This document shows, in pieces, positions 1 to 5,701 of a DNA stretch of 5,985 nucleotides (position 1 is the stretch's first letter; each line of letters starts with the position of its first letter). This DNA is from 2011-GWA2-47-8b sp964361325 (GTDB taxonomy: Bacteria; Patescibacteriota; Minisyncoccia; UBA6257; WO2-44-18). The notes beneath the pieces are model-generated. The model did no database searches. It was not told where the DNA came from and saw nothing but the letters and a program-made list of their open reading frames with translations. The position numbers and the translations under genes were made by a program. The stretch spans positions 1-5,985 of the forward strand of contig CAYHZT010000025.1 in NCBI GenBank assembly GCA_964361325.1, written 5' to 3'.

Positions 1-801
1 TATGACATTGCCGGTTTAGTAAAAGGCGCCAGCGCGGGCGAGGGACTGGGAAATAAATTCTTGACCCACATCCGGGAAACCAACGCGGTCTTGATGGTTC
101 TTCGGGTTTTCCAAAACGCGGACATTATCCACGTGGAAAATTCCGTGGACCCGATTCGCGATATGGAAATTATCAACGTAGAGCTCGCGCTCAAAGATTT
201 AGAAACGATTGAAAAAGCGCTGAAGAGGTTGGAAGTTGAGGCCAAAGCCGGAAACAAAGATTCCGCCAAAGCTCTGGAGTTCTTGAAAATGGCAAAACCG
301 ATTCTTGAGTCCGGAAAACCCATCAACAAAACGGAATTCGCGGCCGGTTTGCAAAACTTGAAAATTAAAGAAATGAATCTTTTGATGGGTAAAAAACAAA
401 TTTATCTTTTAAACGGCAAGCCGGGGGATGTTTCCGAGGAACTGAAAAAGAAAATTTCGGATGGGGGAGCGGCTTATGTTATTGCCGACCTTGCATCCGC
501 GACCGATATCCCGGAATTGGTCCAAAAAGCGTATGAAATTCTCGGTTTAATCAGCTTTTTCACCACCGGCGAAGACGAAAGCCGCGCGTGGACCATAACA
601 AAAGGGGATAAGGCGCCGCAGGCGGCGGGCGTCATTCACACCGATTTTGAGAAAAAATTTATCCGCGCGGAAGTCATCAGCTGGCAAAAACTTCTTGAGG
701 CGAGTTCTTGGCCGAATGCCAAAGCCAAGGGCTGGATGCGGCTGGAGGGCAAGGAATACGTCGTCCAGGACGGCGACGTAATAGAAGTAAGGCACGGCTA
801 A
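1..801 (+). CDS. ychF: YchF/OLA1-family ATPase, 3' part (5' end outside window)
   Basis: The frame is open from base 1 (YDIAGLVKGASAGEGLGNKF) to the TAA at 799-801, giving 266 residues that lack the N-terminal P-loop. The opening DIAGLVKGAS is the G3/switch II region typical of YchF. It is followed by the IRETNAV segment, a helical insertion domain (about nt 150-390, ELALKDLETIEKAL...) and a C-terminal TGS domain. That domain holds the family signatures RAWTI, APQAAG(V)IHTDF, FIRAEVIS and LEGKEYVVQDGDVI. YchF/OLA1 proteins are cytosolic P-loop NTPases that prefer ATP over GTP and associate with ribosomes; a role in translation or stress responses is known from relatives. The expected G4-type NxxE motif reads NGKP here (412-423), and the segment between it and the TGS domain is about 25 residues shorter than in E. 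coli YchF, as judged from memory. The identity is secure; the nucleotide preference of this variant is not. Confidence 0.95.
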   Translation, partial: YDIAGLVKGASAGEGLGNKFLTHIRETNAVLMVLRVFQNADIIHVENSVDPIRDMEIINVELALKDLETIEKALKRLEVEAKAGNKDSAKALEFLKMAKPILESGKPINKTEFAAGLQNLKIKEMNLLMGKKQIYLLNGKPGDVSEELKKKISDGGAAYVIADLASATDIPELVQKAYEILGLISFFTTGEDESRAWTITKGDKAPQAAGVIHTDFEKKFIRAEVISWQKLLEASSWPNAKAKGWMRLEGKEYVVQDGDVIEVRHG

Positions 802-807
802 TTGTCA

Positions 808-836
808 TTGACAAATAGTGATAAATATCGTATATT
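808..836 (+). promoter_or_regulatory. Sigma70-type promoter of the 61-aa gene
   Basis: A perfect -35 TTGACA (808-813) is separated by 17 bp from TATATT (831-836), a 5/6 match to the -10 consensus. This predicts a transcription start near 843. It lies 7 bp after the ychF stop, so the downstream small gene has its own strong promoter. Two short inverted repeats overlap the elements: TTGTC-ATT-GACAA (802-814) over the -35, and AAATAT-CGT-ATATTT (823-837) over the -10. They could be operator half-sites or AT-rich coincidence. Confidence 0.8.
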
Positions 837-842
837 TTGTTT

Positions 843-927
843 CGAACATAGAACGAAGCGTTGTTATTAGTCGACCTAATTTGGGTTGACGGCAACATCA
901 AGCTTATGTTTTTTAAGGAGTTGCGGC
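843..927 (+). promoter_or_regulatory. Structured ~85-nt 5' leader with strong ribosome binding site
   Basis: The leader between the predicted start of transcription and the GTG at 928 contains several short potential hairpins. ATTAG/CTAAT (866-870 with 876-880) and TCGACC/GGTTGA (871-876 with 884-889, one G-U pair) use overlapping bases and cannot form together. AACAT/ATGTT (894-898 with 906-910) runs into a six-T stretch (909-914). AAGGAG at 915-920 is a strong Shine-Dalgarno sequence, 7 nt before the GTG, and it decides the start. No known riboswitch or thermometer class was recognised. Confidence 0.45.
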
Positions 928-1113
928 GTGCCAAAGAGTGAAGACAAAGAAGAGTTTCGCGAATATGCGCGAGGCTATAACGATGGCCGCAATGGCGAAT
1001 TCAAAGAAAAAGGAAGTATCCTCGGCGCTTTTATGCCCGGCCTTGATCCGCTGGGGACGAGCGAGGCTTATCGAGAGGGTAATAAGGACGGCAAGCAGGA
1101 CACAAAGAAGTAA
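928..1113 (+). CDS. Small charged protein (61 aa) with two Y-x2-G-x2-DG motifs
   Basis: Function is unknown. The GTG start at 928 is chosen because AAGGAG (915-920) lies 7 nt upstream; the frame is open further up but has no other supported start. The 61-residue product is hydrophilic, with no signal peptide or membrane segment. It carries two similar blocks, EYARGYNDG (residues 12-20) and AYREGNKDG (47-55), which share Y, G and DG at equal spacing. Between them is a short hydrophobic loop, ILGAFMPGLDPLG (31-43). Such Y..G..DG repeats occur in assorted small bacterial hypothetical proteins of unknown role. The gene has its own promoter and terminator, so it is a monocistronic unit and probably well expressed. 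A competing frame (GTG at 938) has its start 17 nt from the Shine-Dalgarno sequence and gives a less protein-like product. Confidence 0.7.
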   Translation: MPKSEDKEEFREYARGYNDGRNGEFKEKGSILGAFMPGLDPLGTSEAYREGNKDGKQDTKK

Positions 1114-1118
1114 GAATC

Positions 1119-1147
1119 AAAAACCGGGTATAATTCCCGGTTTTTTT
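1119..1147. terminator. Bidirectional rho-independent terminator
   Basis: The stem AACCGGG (1122-1128) pairs with CCCGGTT (1136-1142) across the 7-nt loop TATAATT. The outer A-run (1119-1123) faces a T-run (1141-1147). Read on plus it ends the 61-aa gene 6 nt after its stop. Read on minus it also gives a GC stem followed by T residues, immediately after the stop of the methyltransferase gene (1148-1146). It therefore serves both convergent units. Confidence 0.92.
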
Positions 1148-1670
1148 ATATTCTGTAAAAATATATAGACGGATTGTGGTTATCTACTATGGAGTAGTAG
1201 GGCGTCCAGTCCGCTATTTTGAACGCGTATGAAACAACGCGCGATCCGGGTTTAAGCTCTTTGGTAAGTTTGATTTTTAATCTTTCGTTACTTTTCGGCA
1301 TTAAAAAAAAGAAGACTACGTCGGCGCCGGAAAGATCGGCGTGAAAGAAGTTTTTGTTGAAAAGTTTATATTTTTGAACCTTCGCCAATATTAAATTCAG
1401 CCATGATAGAAAAAAATAAACCGGCGAAAGTTCGAAACCGGTTACTCTGGCTCCGGTTTTTTCCGCCACTGCTCTAATTACTCGGCCAGTTCCCGTTCCT
1501 AGTTCATAAAAATTATCCGATTCTTTTATTTCTGCCTTATTAATAATATCTTTCAGTCTAGTTTTTGAAGTAAGGGCGAGCGGAGCGCCAATTAGTCCGG
1601 CGTACATTGTCGGTAAAACTAAAATGAGAATTAGTATAAGAAAAAGAATGTATAGGGTATCCACATTCAC
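1146..1670 (-). CDS. Membrane-anchored class I SAM-dependent methyltransferase, FAM173-like
   Basis: This 174-aa protein opens with a transmembrane segment (residues about 6-27, LYILFLILILILVLPTMYAG), leaving a cytosolic Rossmann-type domain. Motif I is YELGTGTGRV (55-64), which binds S-adenosylmethionine. An acidic residue after strand 2 (GFELSP, E80) would contact the ribose. Motif IV lies around D112 to P125, and GSRVVSYAF (142-150) plus W155-x-P follow. The layout (one N-terminal helix, GAPLALTS before the fold, the GxRVVS...W.P tail) resembles the FAM173 family. Eukaryotic members of that family are lysine methyltransferases acting on the ATP synthase c subunit or the ADP/ATP carrier. 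Substrate here is unknown; a membrane protein is a reasonable guess. The start is GTG at 1670-1668, just after an in-frame stop (1685-1683), with no Shine-Dalgarno sequence. Methyltransferase is sure; the FAM173 link is moderately sure. Confidence 0.85.
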   Translation of the reverse strand: MNVDTLYILFLILILILVLPTMYAGLIGAPLALTSKTRLKDIINKAEIKESDNFYELGTGTGRVIRAVAEKTGARVTGFELSPVYFFLSWLNLILAKVQKYKLFNKNFFHADLSGADVVFFFLMPKSNERLKIKLTKELKPGSRVVSYAFKIADWTPYYSIVDNHNPSIYFYRI

Positions 1671-1711
1671 TGTCGGTATTGCTTAAAACAATAACAAATT
1701 AAGGCGGGTTT

Positions 1712-1726
1712 TGCTATAATAATGTA
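1712..1726 (+). promoter_or_regulatory. Extended -10 promoter giving a predicted leaderless mRNA
   Basis: TGCTATAAT at 1712-1720 is a perfect extended -10 element (TG-n-TATAAT). No good -35 is seen 16-18 bp upstream, as is common for extended -10 promoters. With normal spacing, transcription starts about 7 nt after the hexamer, at about 1727, which is the A of the ATG of the first operon gene. No Shine-Dalgarno sequence precedes that ATG; the purine-rich AAGGCGGG at 1701-1708 lies upstream of the -10. Leaderless initiation is the simplest reading. Confidence 0.75.
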
Positions 1727-2113
1727 ATGGAATCTAAATTGGAACACGCAGCGCTTGAGCAGGAAATCAAAAGATTATCTGTTGAAATTAAAGAGCGCGG
1801 TATTGCCAAAACCGAGCAGGAAGCGGCAAAAACCGTGATAAAGGAACAAATTACCGCTCAATCGTCCGGCGGCGCAGCAACTTCCGCGTCTCCAGTGACC
1901 GACGCGTCGGCGCAGGTTTTACCGAAGTATTTATCCGACGCACCCGCGGAAACAAAAATCAGGGTGGAAAAATTGTTGGACCTGGCGTGGCATGCGGGCA
2001 TTAAACGCGCTGCCAAAGAAGCGAAGGAAAGCGGCCCGTTGGTTCTGGACGCGTTTCACGACGCTCTTACCGACAAATTATACGACGAGATGAAAACTCG
2101 CGGTTTGTTATGA
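1727..2113 (+). CDS. Conserved-type hypothetical helical protein upstream of TraD-like ATPase
   Basis: This is a 128-aa cytosolic protein of unknown function. Residues 1-45 are charged and heptad-like, suggesting a helix or short coiled coil. A flexible Ser/Ala/Gly-rich linker (46-64, SSGGAATSASPVTDASAQ) follows. The C-terminal part (65-128) is helical and ordered, including LPKYLSDAPAETKIRVEKL, WHAGIKRAAKEA and LVLDAFHDALTDKLYDEM. No signal peptide, membrane segment or catalytic motif is visible. The ATG at 1727 coincides with the predicted transcription start, so translation is probably leaderless. Its TGA overlaps the ATG of the ATPase gene (ATGA, 2110-2113), implying coupled translation and matched amounts. 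By position it is likely a partner or adaptor of the ATPase, but this is inference. The C-terminal half has the look of a small family that accompanies such ATPases in Patescibacteria; this is an impression from memory, not a search. Confidence 0.85.
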   Translation: MESKLEHAALEQEIKRLSVEIKERGIAKTEQEAAKTVIKEQITAQSSGGAATSASPVTDASAQVLPKYLSDAPAETKIRVEKLLDLAWHAGIKRAAKEAKESGPLVLDAFHDALTDKLYDEMKTRGLL

Positions 2114-4443
2114 GCTCTATCACGGCGCTTTTAATTTCTTTCGGAATTCCTTTAGTGGTGGCGGCTATAACGTTACTGATTTATTTTGAAGTACGAACTA
2201 AAAAATTAAAGTTCTTAAAAACTCTCACGCTCCGGCCTATTTCTATCCGGTTGATTCAAAAAGCCGAAGGTAAAGAGCCGATCTCGGAAATTAAACTTAC
2301 GGAACAATTACTCGGTCTTTTCAGTAGTCTCAAAATGCCTTTCTCGCTGGAAGTCGCGGTTCATAATATCGGCGAAGATATTCATTTTTACGCGGCTGTC
2401 CCGGAGGAATCGCTGGAGTCTTCCATTCGCCAGATTCAAAGCCTTTGGCCGGATTCGCAAGTTCAGAAATCGGACGATTACACTATTTTCAATTCGGAGG
2501 GCGCGGTAAAAGCCGTCTATCTCAAACAAAAACAACATTTTGCCCTTCCGATAAAAAGCTACGGCGAGGCAAACGCCGATACTTTCCTGCCGATTCTCAA
2601 TAATTTTTCGAAGTTGGAATTAGCCGGCGAAGGGCTGGCCATTCAAATCGTCGCCAAACCGGCGCCGCCTTCAACGCCGAAAACTATTTCTAAAATGATT
2701 GATAATCTCAAACGAGGCGCGAAACTTTCGGACTTACTGGCCGGTAAATCTTTTTCCCCGCCGACCGCGAAAAAAGGCGAGTTTCTGCCAACCGTTGTGG
2801 CGGATGACGAAGCGGTTAAGGCCCTGAATTACAAAATCGCGAAGCCTCTGCTAAACGTCAATGTGCGTCTGGTCGCTTCGGCGGTATCCGCTTATCGGGC
2901 GGAAGAGCTTTTGAACGCCCTGACCGGATCTCTGGGACAATTCGCGGCATTTAATCGCAACGAATTTAAAGCCGTGGAACCGCGTAATTTTAAAAACCTG
3001 ATTTTCCACTTTGTTTTTAGGGATTTTGACGAATCGGAGGCGATGGTTCTAAACACGGAGGAGTTGGCCAGCGTCTGGCATTTGCCGATTTCGAGCACGG
3101 AAATTCCAAAATTAAAGTGGTTGAAATCCAAAGAGGCCACGCCACCGACTATTTTGCCGGGAAGCGGCGTGTTAATAGGGGAGAGCGTTTTCCGCAGCGA
3201 ATCCAAGCAAGTTTATATCACCGACGAAGATCGCCGCCGTCATATTTACGTTATCGGCCAAACCGGCACCGGCAAGTCCACTTTATTGGTAAATATGGTT
3301 ACTTCAGACATTAAAAAAGGGGAGGGGTTGGCGATTATCGACCCTCACGGCGAACTTGTTGAATCAATTATCGCGCTGGTACCCGAAGAAAGAGCCAAGG
3401 ACGTCATTGTGTTTGACCCGTCCGATTTGGATAACCCGTTGGGGCTCAATATGCTGGAATATAATCCCGACCGGCCGGAAGAAAAAACATTTATCGTCAA
3501 CGAAATGCAAAGTATTTTTAACAAGCTATTCACGGCCGAAACTATGGGACCGATGTTTGAGCAGTATATGCGCAACGCTCTTTTACTTTTGATGGACGAT
3601 CCGAATGAACACGCCACTTTAATAGAAGTGCCGCGAATTTTTACCGACCCGGAGTTTCGTAAACGGCTCCTTGCAAAAGCTACCAACCCGACCGTCAAAG
3701 ATTTTTGGGAAAAGGAAGCGGCCAAAGCCGGCGGCGAAGCGTCGCTTGCCAATATGACCCCTTATATTACATCTAAATTCAATAATTTTATTTCCAACGA
3801 TTATATCCGTCCCATCATCGGCCAACCGGTTTCATCGCTTAATTTTCGCGGCTTGATGGATGAGGGAAAAATTCTCTTAATCAATCTTTCCAAGGGCAAA
3901 ATCGGCGACATAAACGCCAATCTTATCGGTATGATTCTGGTCGGCAAAATTTTGATGGCGGCTTTATCGCGAGCGGATATTCCGCAGGAAAAACGCCGGG
4001 ATTTTAATCTGTTTATGGATGAATTTCAAAATTTCACCACCGATTCCATTGCCACAATTTTATCCGAAGCGCGCAAATACCGGCTCAACCTTGTGGTAGC
4101 ACACCAATTCATCGCGCAATTGGCCGAAAAAATCCGCGACGCGGTCTTTGGCAATGTCGGCTCGCAAATCGTTTTTCGGATTGGCGCCGACGATGCAGAA
4201 TTTCTCGGCAAGCAATTCGAGCCTGTATTTTCCAAAAATGATCTTATGAATATTGACAATTTTAACGCTTACGCCAAACTTTTAATTAACGGACAAACGA
4301 CAAAGCCGTTTAATATCCGCACTCTTCCGTCGCCAAAGGGTAATTCAGCCGTCGCCGCTCAAATTCAAAAACTTTCACGGGCAACTTATGGCCGGAACCG
4401 CCAGGAAGTAGAAGCGGCTGTATTACAAAGACTAAGACAATAA
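2110..4443 (+). CDS. TraD/VirD4-like (FtsK-HerA superfamily) membrane-anchored DNA-translocating ATPase
   Basis: The 777-aa protein has an N-terminal transmembrane helix (residues about 4-26), then a long, poorly recognisable alpha/beta region (about 35-330). A C-terminal RecA-like motor domain spans about 345-745. Walker A is GQTGTGKST (383-391). A second family signature is GLAIIDPHGEL (406-416), followed by DVIVFDPSD (431-439) and LGLNMLEYNP. Walker B is FNLFMDEFQNF (632-642, D637-E638), and a sensor-like segment VVAHQF lies at 662-667. These are hallmarks of type IV coupling proteins and related DNA pumps, which assemble as membrane hexamers and move DNA or nucleoprotein by ATP hydrolysis. 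No relaxase, VirB4 or pilus genes are visible nearby. It may act in DNA transfer or uptake, or in an unlinked type IV system. It overlaps the upstream gene by 4 nt and has no clear Shine-Dalgarno sequence of its own. Family is certain; process is not. Confidence 0.93.
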   Translation: MSSITALLISFGIPLVVAAITLLIYFEVRTKKLKFLKTLTLRPISIRLIQKAEGKEPISEIKLTEQLLGLFSSLKMPFSLEVAVHNIGEDIHFYAAVPEESLESSIRQIQSLWPDSQVQKSDDYTIFNSEGAVKAVYLKQKQHFALPIKSYGEANADTFLPILNNFSKLELAGEGLAIQIVAKPAPPSTPKTISKMIDNLKRGAKLSDLLAGKSFSPPTAKKGEFLPTVVADDEAVKALNYKIAKPLLNVNVRLVASAVSAYRAEELLNALTGSLGQFAAFNRNEFKAVEPRNFKNLIFHFVFRDFDESEAMVLNTEELASVWHLPISSTEIPKLKWLKSKEATPPTILPGSGVLIGESVFRSESKQVYITDEDRRRHIYVIGQTGTGKSTLLVNMVTSDIKKGEGLAIIDPHGELVESIIALVPEERAKDVIVFDPSDLDNPLGLNMLEYNPDRPEEKTFIVNEMQSIFNKLFTAETMGPMFEQYMRNALLLLMDDPNEHATLIEVPRIFTDPEFRKRLLAKATNPTVKDFWEKEAAKAGGEASLANMTPYITSKFNNFISNDYIRPIIGQPVSSLNFRGLMDEGKILLINLSKGKIGDINANLIGMILVGKILMAALSRADIPQEKRRDFNLFMDEFQNFTTDSIATILSEARKYRLNLVVAHQFIAQLAEKIRDAVFGNVGSQIVFRIGADDAEFLGKQFEPVFSKNDLMNIDNFNAYAKLLINGQTTKPFNIRTLPSPKGNSAVAAQIQKLSRATYGRNRQEVEAAVLQRLRQ

Positions 4444-4444
4444 T

Positions 4445-4858
4445 ATGCTGGAAAAAATATCTAAAAAAGAAGCAGCCGGAGCGCCAAATCCCGAAGAAGT
4501 AGAGGCTTTATTAGAACCGGTTCGCCGCGTTAAAGGAAAGCCGATTTCCTTTCCCAGGGAATCTCAAACCGCGGAAGAGGAAATACTAGACCTGGAAAAA
4601 GGGGCTGTTCCGGAATCTCCCGAAGTGAAATTTAAAAAAATTGAGGGCAGGGAAAAATTAACAAAACACCACTACGCCGCCGGCGACCCGGTAATTTTTG
4701 ACAAAGCCATAAAAGACAAGGAATTTTTAAATTATTTAATTACTAAAGCCGAAGTTAGAGTATCGGAATTAAATCTACACAAACCGACGCCGCAAAATAT
4801 GGAGAAAGCGGTAAAACTTTACGAAGAATTTAAGGCAAATAAGAATCAGGCCAAATAG
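4445..4858 (+). CDS. Charged hypothetical protein (137 aa), third gene of the ATPase operon
   Basis: The family is not recognised. The ATG at 4445 follows the ATPase stop by one base and has no Shine-Dalgarno sequence, so translation probably depends on ribosomes finishing the upstream gene. Residues 1-75 are rich in E, K and P and look disordered (KKEAAGAPNPEEVEALLEP...KGKPISFPRES). Residues 76-133 look folded and helical (HYAAGDPVIFDKAIKDKEFLNYLITKAE, then TPQNMEKAVKLYEEFKA). There is no signal peptide, membrane segment or cysteine. Co-transcription with the coupling-type ATPase suggests an accessory protein or cargo for it; this is inference. The 3' end overlaps the convergent nuclease gene by 13 bp. 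No terminator was seen after it. Confidence 0.8.
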   Translation: MLEKISKKEAAGAPNPEEVEALLEPVRRVKGKPISFPRESQTAEEEILDLEKGAVPESPEVKFKKIEGREKLTKHHYAAGDPVIFDKAIKDKEFLNYLITKAEVRVSELNLHKPTPQNMEKAVKLYEEFKANKNQAK

Positions 4859-5613
4859 CCGATTTTCTTTAGCCAATACTCGTTCTCCCATTCCCATAAT
4901 TTTTTCGCGCCCAGAAAAGCTTCAAAATCCGCTTGCCAATACGGAAACTCTTTTAATTCAACAACGCCGCGCGTCTCGGACCACTCGTGATTATTTTCAA
5001 TGCACGCGCCGCGAGTGGGATTTTTAATTTTGTCGCGCCCGCCCTTGCTGCGCATCGTTGCGCCGCATCTTAAACAACCCTTATTTTGGTCAATTCTCAA
5101 AATCCAACGGGTATTCAGACCCGCTAATAGGGGATCGCGGGTAAGGGCATCCATATAGGCCGAGGTTTGCAGATTATAGTCCCGATAGATAGCTTGTGAC
5201 GTTTTGATGTCCAAAACCCCGAATTTGCCGCCAATAAGCGCCAAAGAATCGATAGTCCCGGCATACCTGTGTTCTGGATTGAAAATTCGCTTTTCTACAT
5301 GCGCCGAATCAACTTGTATATTACTTTTATCCGAAAATTCCAAAAAGGCCTTTATAGCCGGAGCAATGGATGGATCGATATCGGGCTTTTCGCCGACCAT
5401 GAGCTTTTCCACGGTTTCATGCATTAACGTCCCTTCTTTTGCCGATTGTTCGGTAATGGCCTGAGCGGCGGCGAAACTCGGCGCCTCGCCGTAAAAATGC
5501 ATTAATGCCGGTTTGGATTTTATGTCCACGATTTTAGTAACGCGAGGATACCAAGAACCGTCAATTTCATAACCGCATTGGGATTTAAACTGCTCGACAT
5601 CGGTAAAATACAT
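4846..5613 (-). CDS. PD-(D/E)XK superfamily nuclease, RecB/Cas4-like exonuclease type, with possible zinc-binding insert
   Basis: This 255-aa cytosolic protein carries the ordered motifs of the RecB-type nuclease fold. They are WYPRVTKIV near the N-terminus, GTLMH (61-65), E107 in VEKRIF, YAGTID (117-122), LDIKT (134-138; D135 and K137 are the D-x-K pair) and QTSAY (149-153). Together they supply the metal-binding and catalytic set of H65, E107, D122, D135 and K137, so the enzyme should be active on DNA. An insert after the core has CLRC (180-183), then C204 and H209, a possible zinc site. It lacks the visible four-cysteine iron-sulfur arrangement of Cas4, and no cas genes or repeats are present. 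Similar single-domain enzymes occur as phage or plasmid exonucleases and in stand-alone repair roles. ATG at 5613 has no Shine-Dalgarno sequence; a palindrome occupies that space. Nuclease family is sure; substrate is not. Confidence 0.88.
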   Translation of the reverse strand: MYFTDVEQFKSQCGYEIDGSWYPRVTKIVDIKSKPALMHFYGEAPSFAAAQAITEQSAKEGTLMHETVEKLMVGEKPDIDPSIAPAIKAFLEFSDKSNIQVDSAHVEKRIFNPEHRYAGTIDSLALIGGKFGVLDIKTSQAIYRDYNLQTSAYMDALTRDPLLAGLNTRWILRIDQNKGCLRCGATMRSKGGRDKIKNPTRGACIENNHEWSETRGVVELKEFPYWQADFEAFLGAKKLWEWENEYWLKKIGYLA

Positions 5614-5701
5614 AAACTAAAGTTTAGTTTGTCTGGTTGTAAAACGCCAGTTTTATATGCTAATTTTAAGAAAGTACTTTTACAACTCAAGGAGAAAGAC
5701 A
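5614..5701. promoter_or_regulatory. Divergent control region with nested symmetric elements
   Basis: This 88-bp region separates the nuclease (minus) and PrkA-like (plus) genes. It contains AAACTAAA-G-TTTAGTTT, a perfect palindrome (5614-5630) directly against the nuclease ATG. It also has a 9-bp inverted repeat, GTTGTAAAA (5636-5644) with TTTTACAAC (5678-5686), and a 10-bp palindrome, AAAGTACTTT (5671-5680). A plausible plus-strand extended -10 is TGCTAATTT (5658-5666), with a weak TTGTAA at 5637-5642. On minus, TATAAA (5657-5652) is a possible -10. The paired arms bracket both possible -10 elements, as expected for an operator. Confidence 0.5.
5689..5694 (+). promoter_or_regulatory. Ribosome binding site of the PrkA-like gene
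   Basis: AAGGAG lies 7 nt before the ATG at 5702. This selects that codon over the second in-frame ATG at 5720, which would lie 25 nt away. It has the same sequence and spacing as the site before the 61-aa gene, in contrast to the operon and minus-strand genes, which lack one. Confidence 0.85.

Noticed and set aside
677..934. 85-aa minus-strand frame across the ychF end and the small-gene promoter
   Set aside because: It is antisense to the conserved TGS domain and the promoter, with low-complexity arginine/leucine/proline composition typical of a shadow frame.
1129..1134. TATAAT as a promoter element
   Set aside because: It is the loop of the terminator hairpin and has no -35 partner or correctly placed gene.
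938..1168. 76-aa plus-strand frame overlapping the small gene
   Set aside because: Its GTG start is 17 nt from the Shine-Dalgarno sequence, it reads through the terminator hairpin, and its product lacks the ordered Y-x2-G-x2-DG pattern of the overlapping frame.
3345..3752. 135-aa minus-strand open frame inside the ATPase gene
   Set aside because: It is antisense to the conserved motor domain, and its serine-rich composition is a by-product of the plus-strand codons.
4849..4870. Possible terminator (GGC/GCC followed by ATTTTC) at the convergent overlap
   Set aside because: The stem is only 3 bp and the T-run is short and broken.
5204..5464. 86-aa plus-strand open frame
   Set aside because: It is antisense to the catalytic core of the nuclease, with no ribosome binding site or recognisable content.
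4846..5613. Cas4 and a CRISPR-linked system
   Set aside because: There is no visible Cas4 four-cysteine cluster, no repeats and no other cas gene; only the shared nuclease fold supports it.
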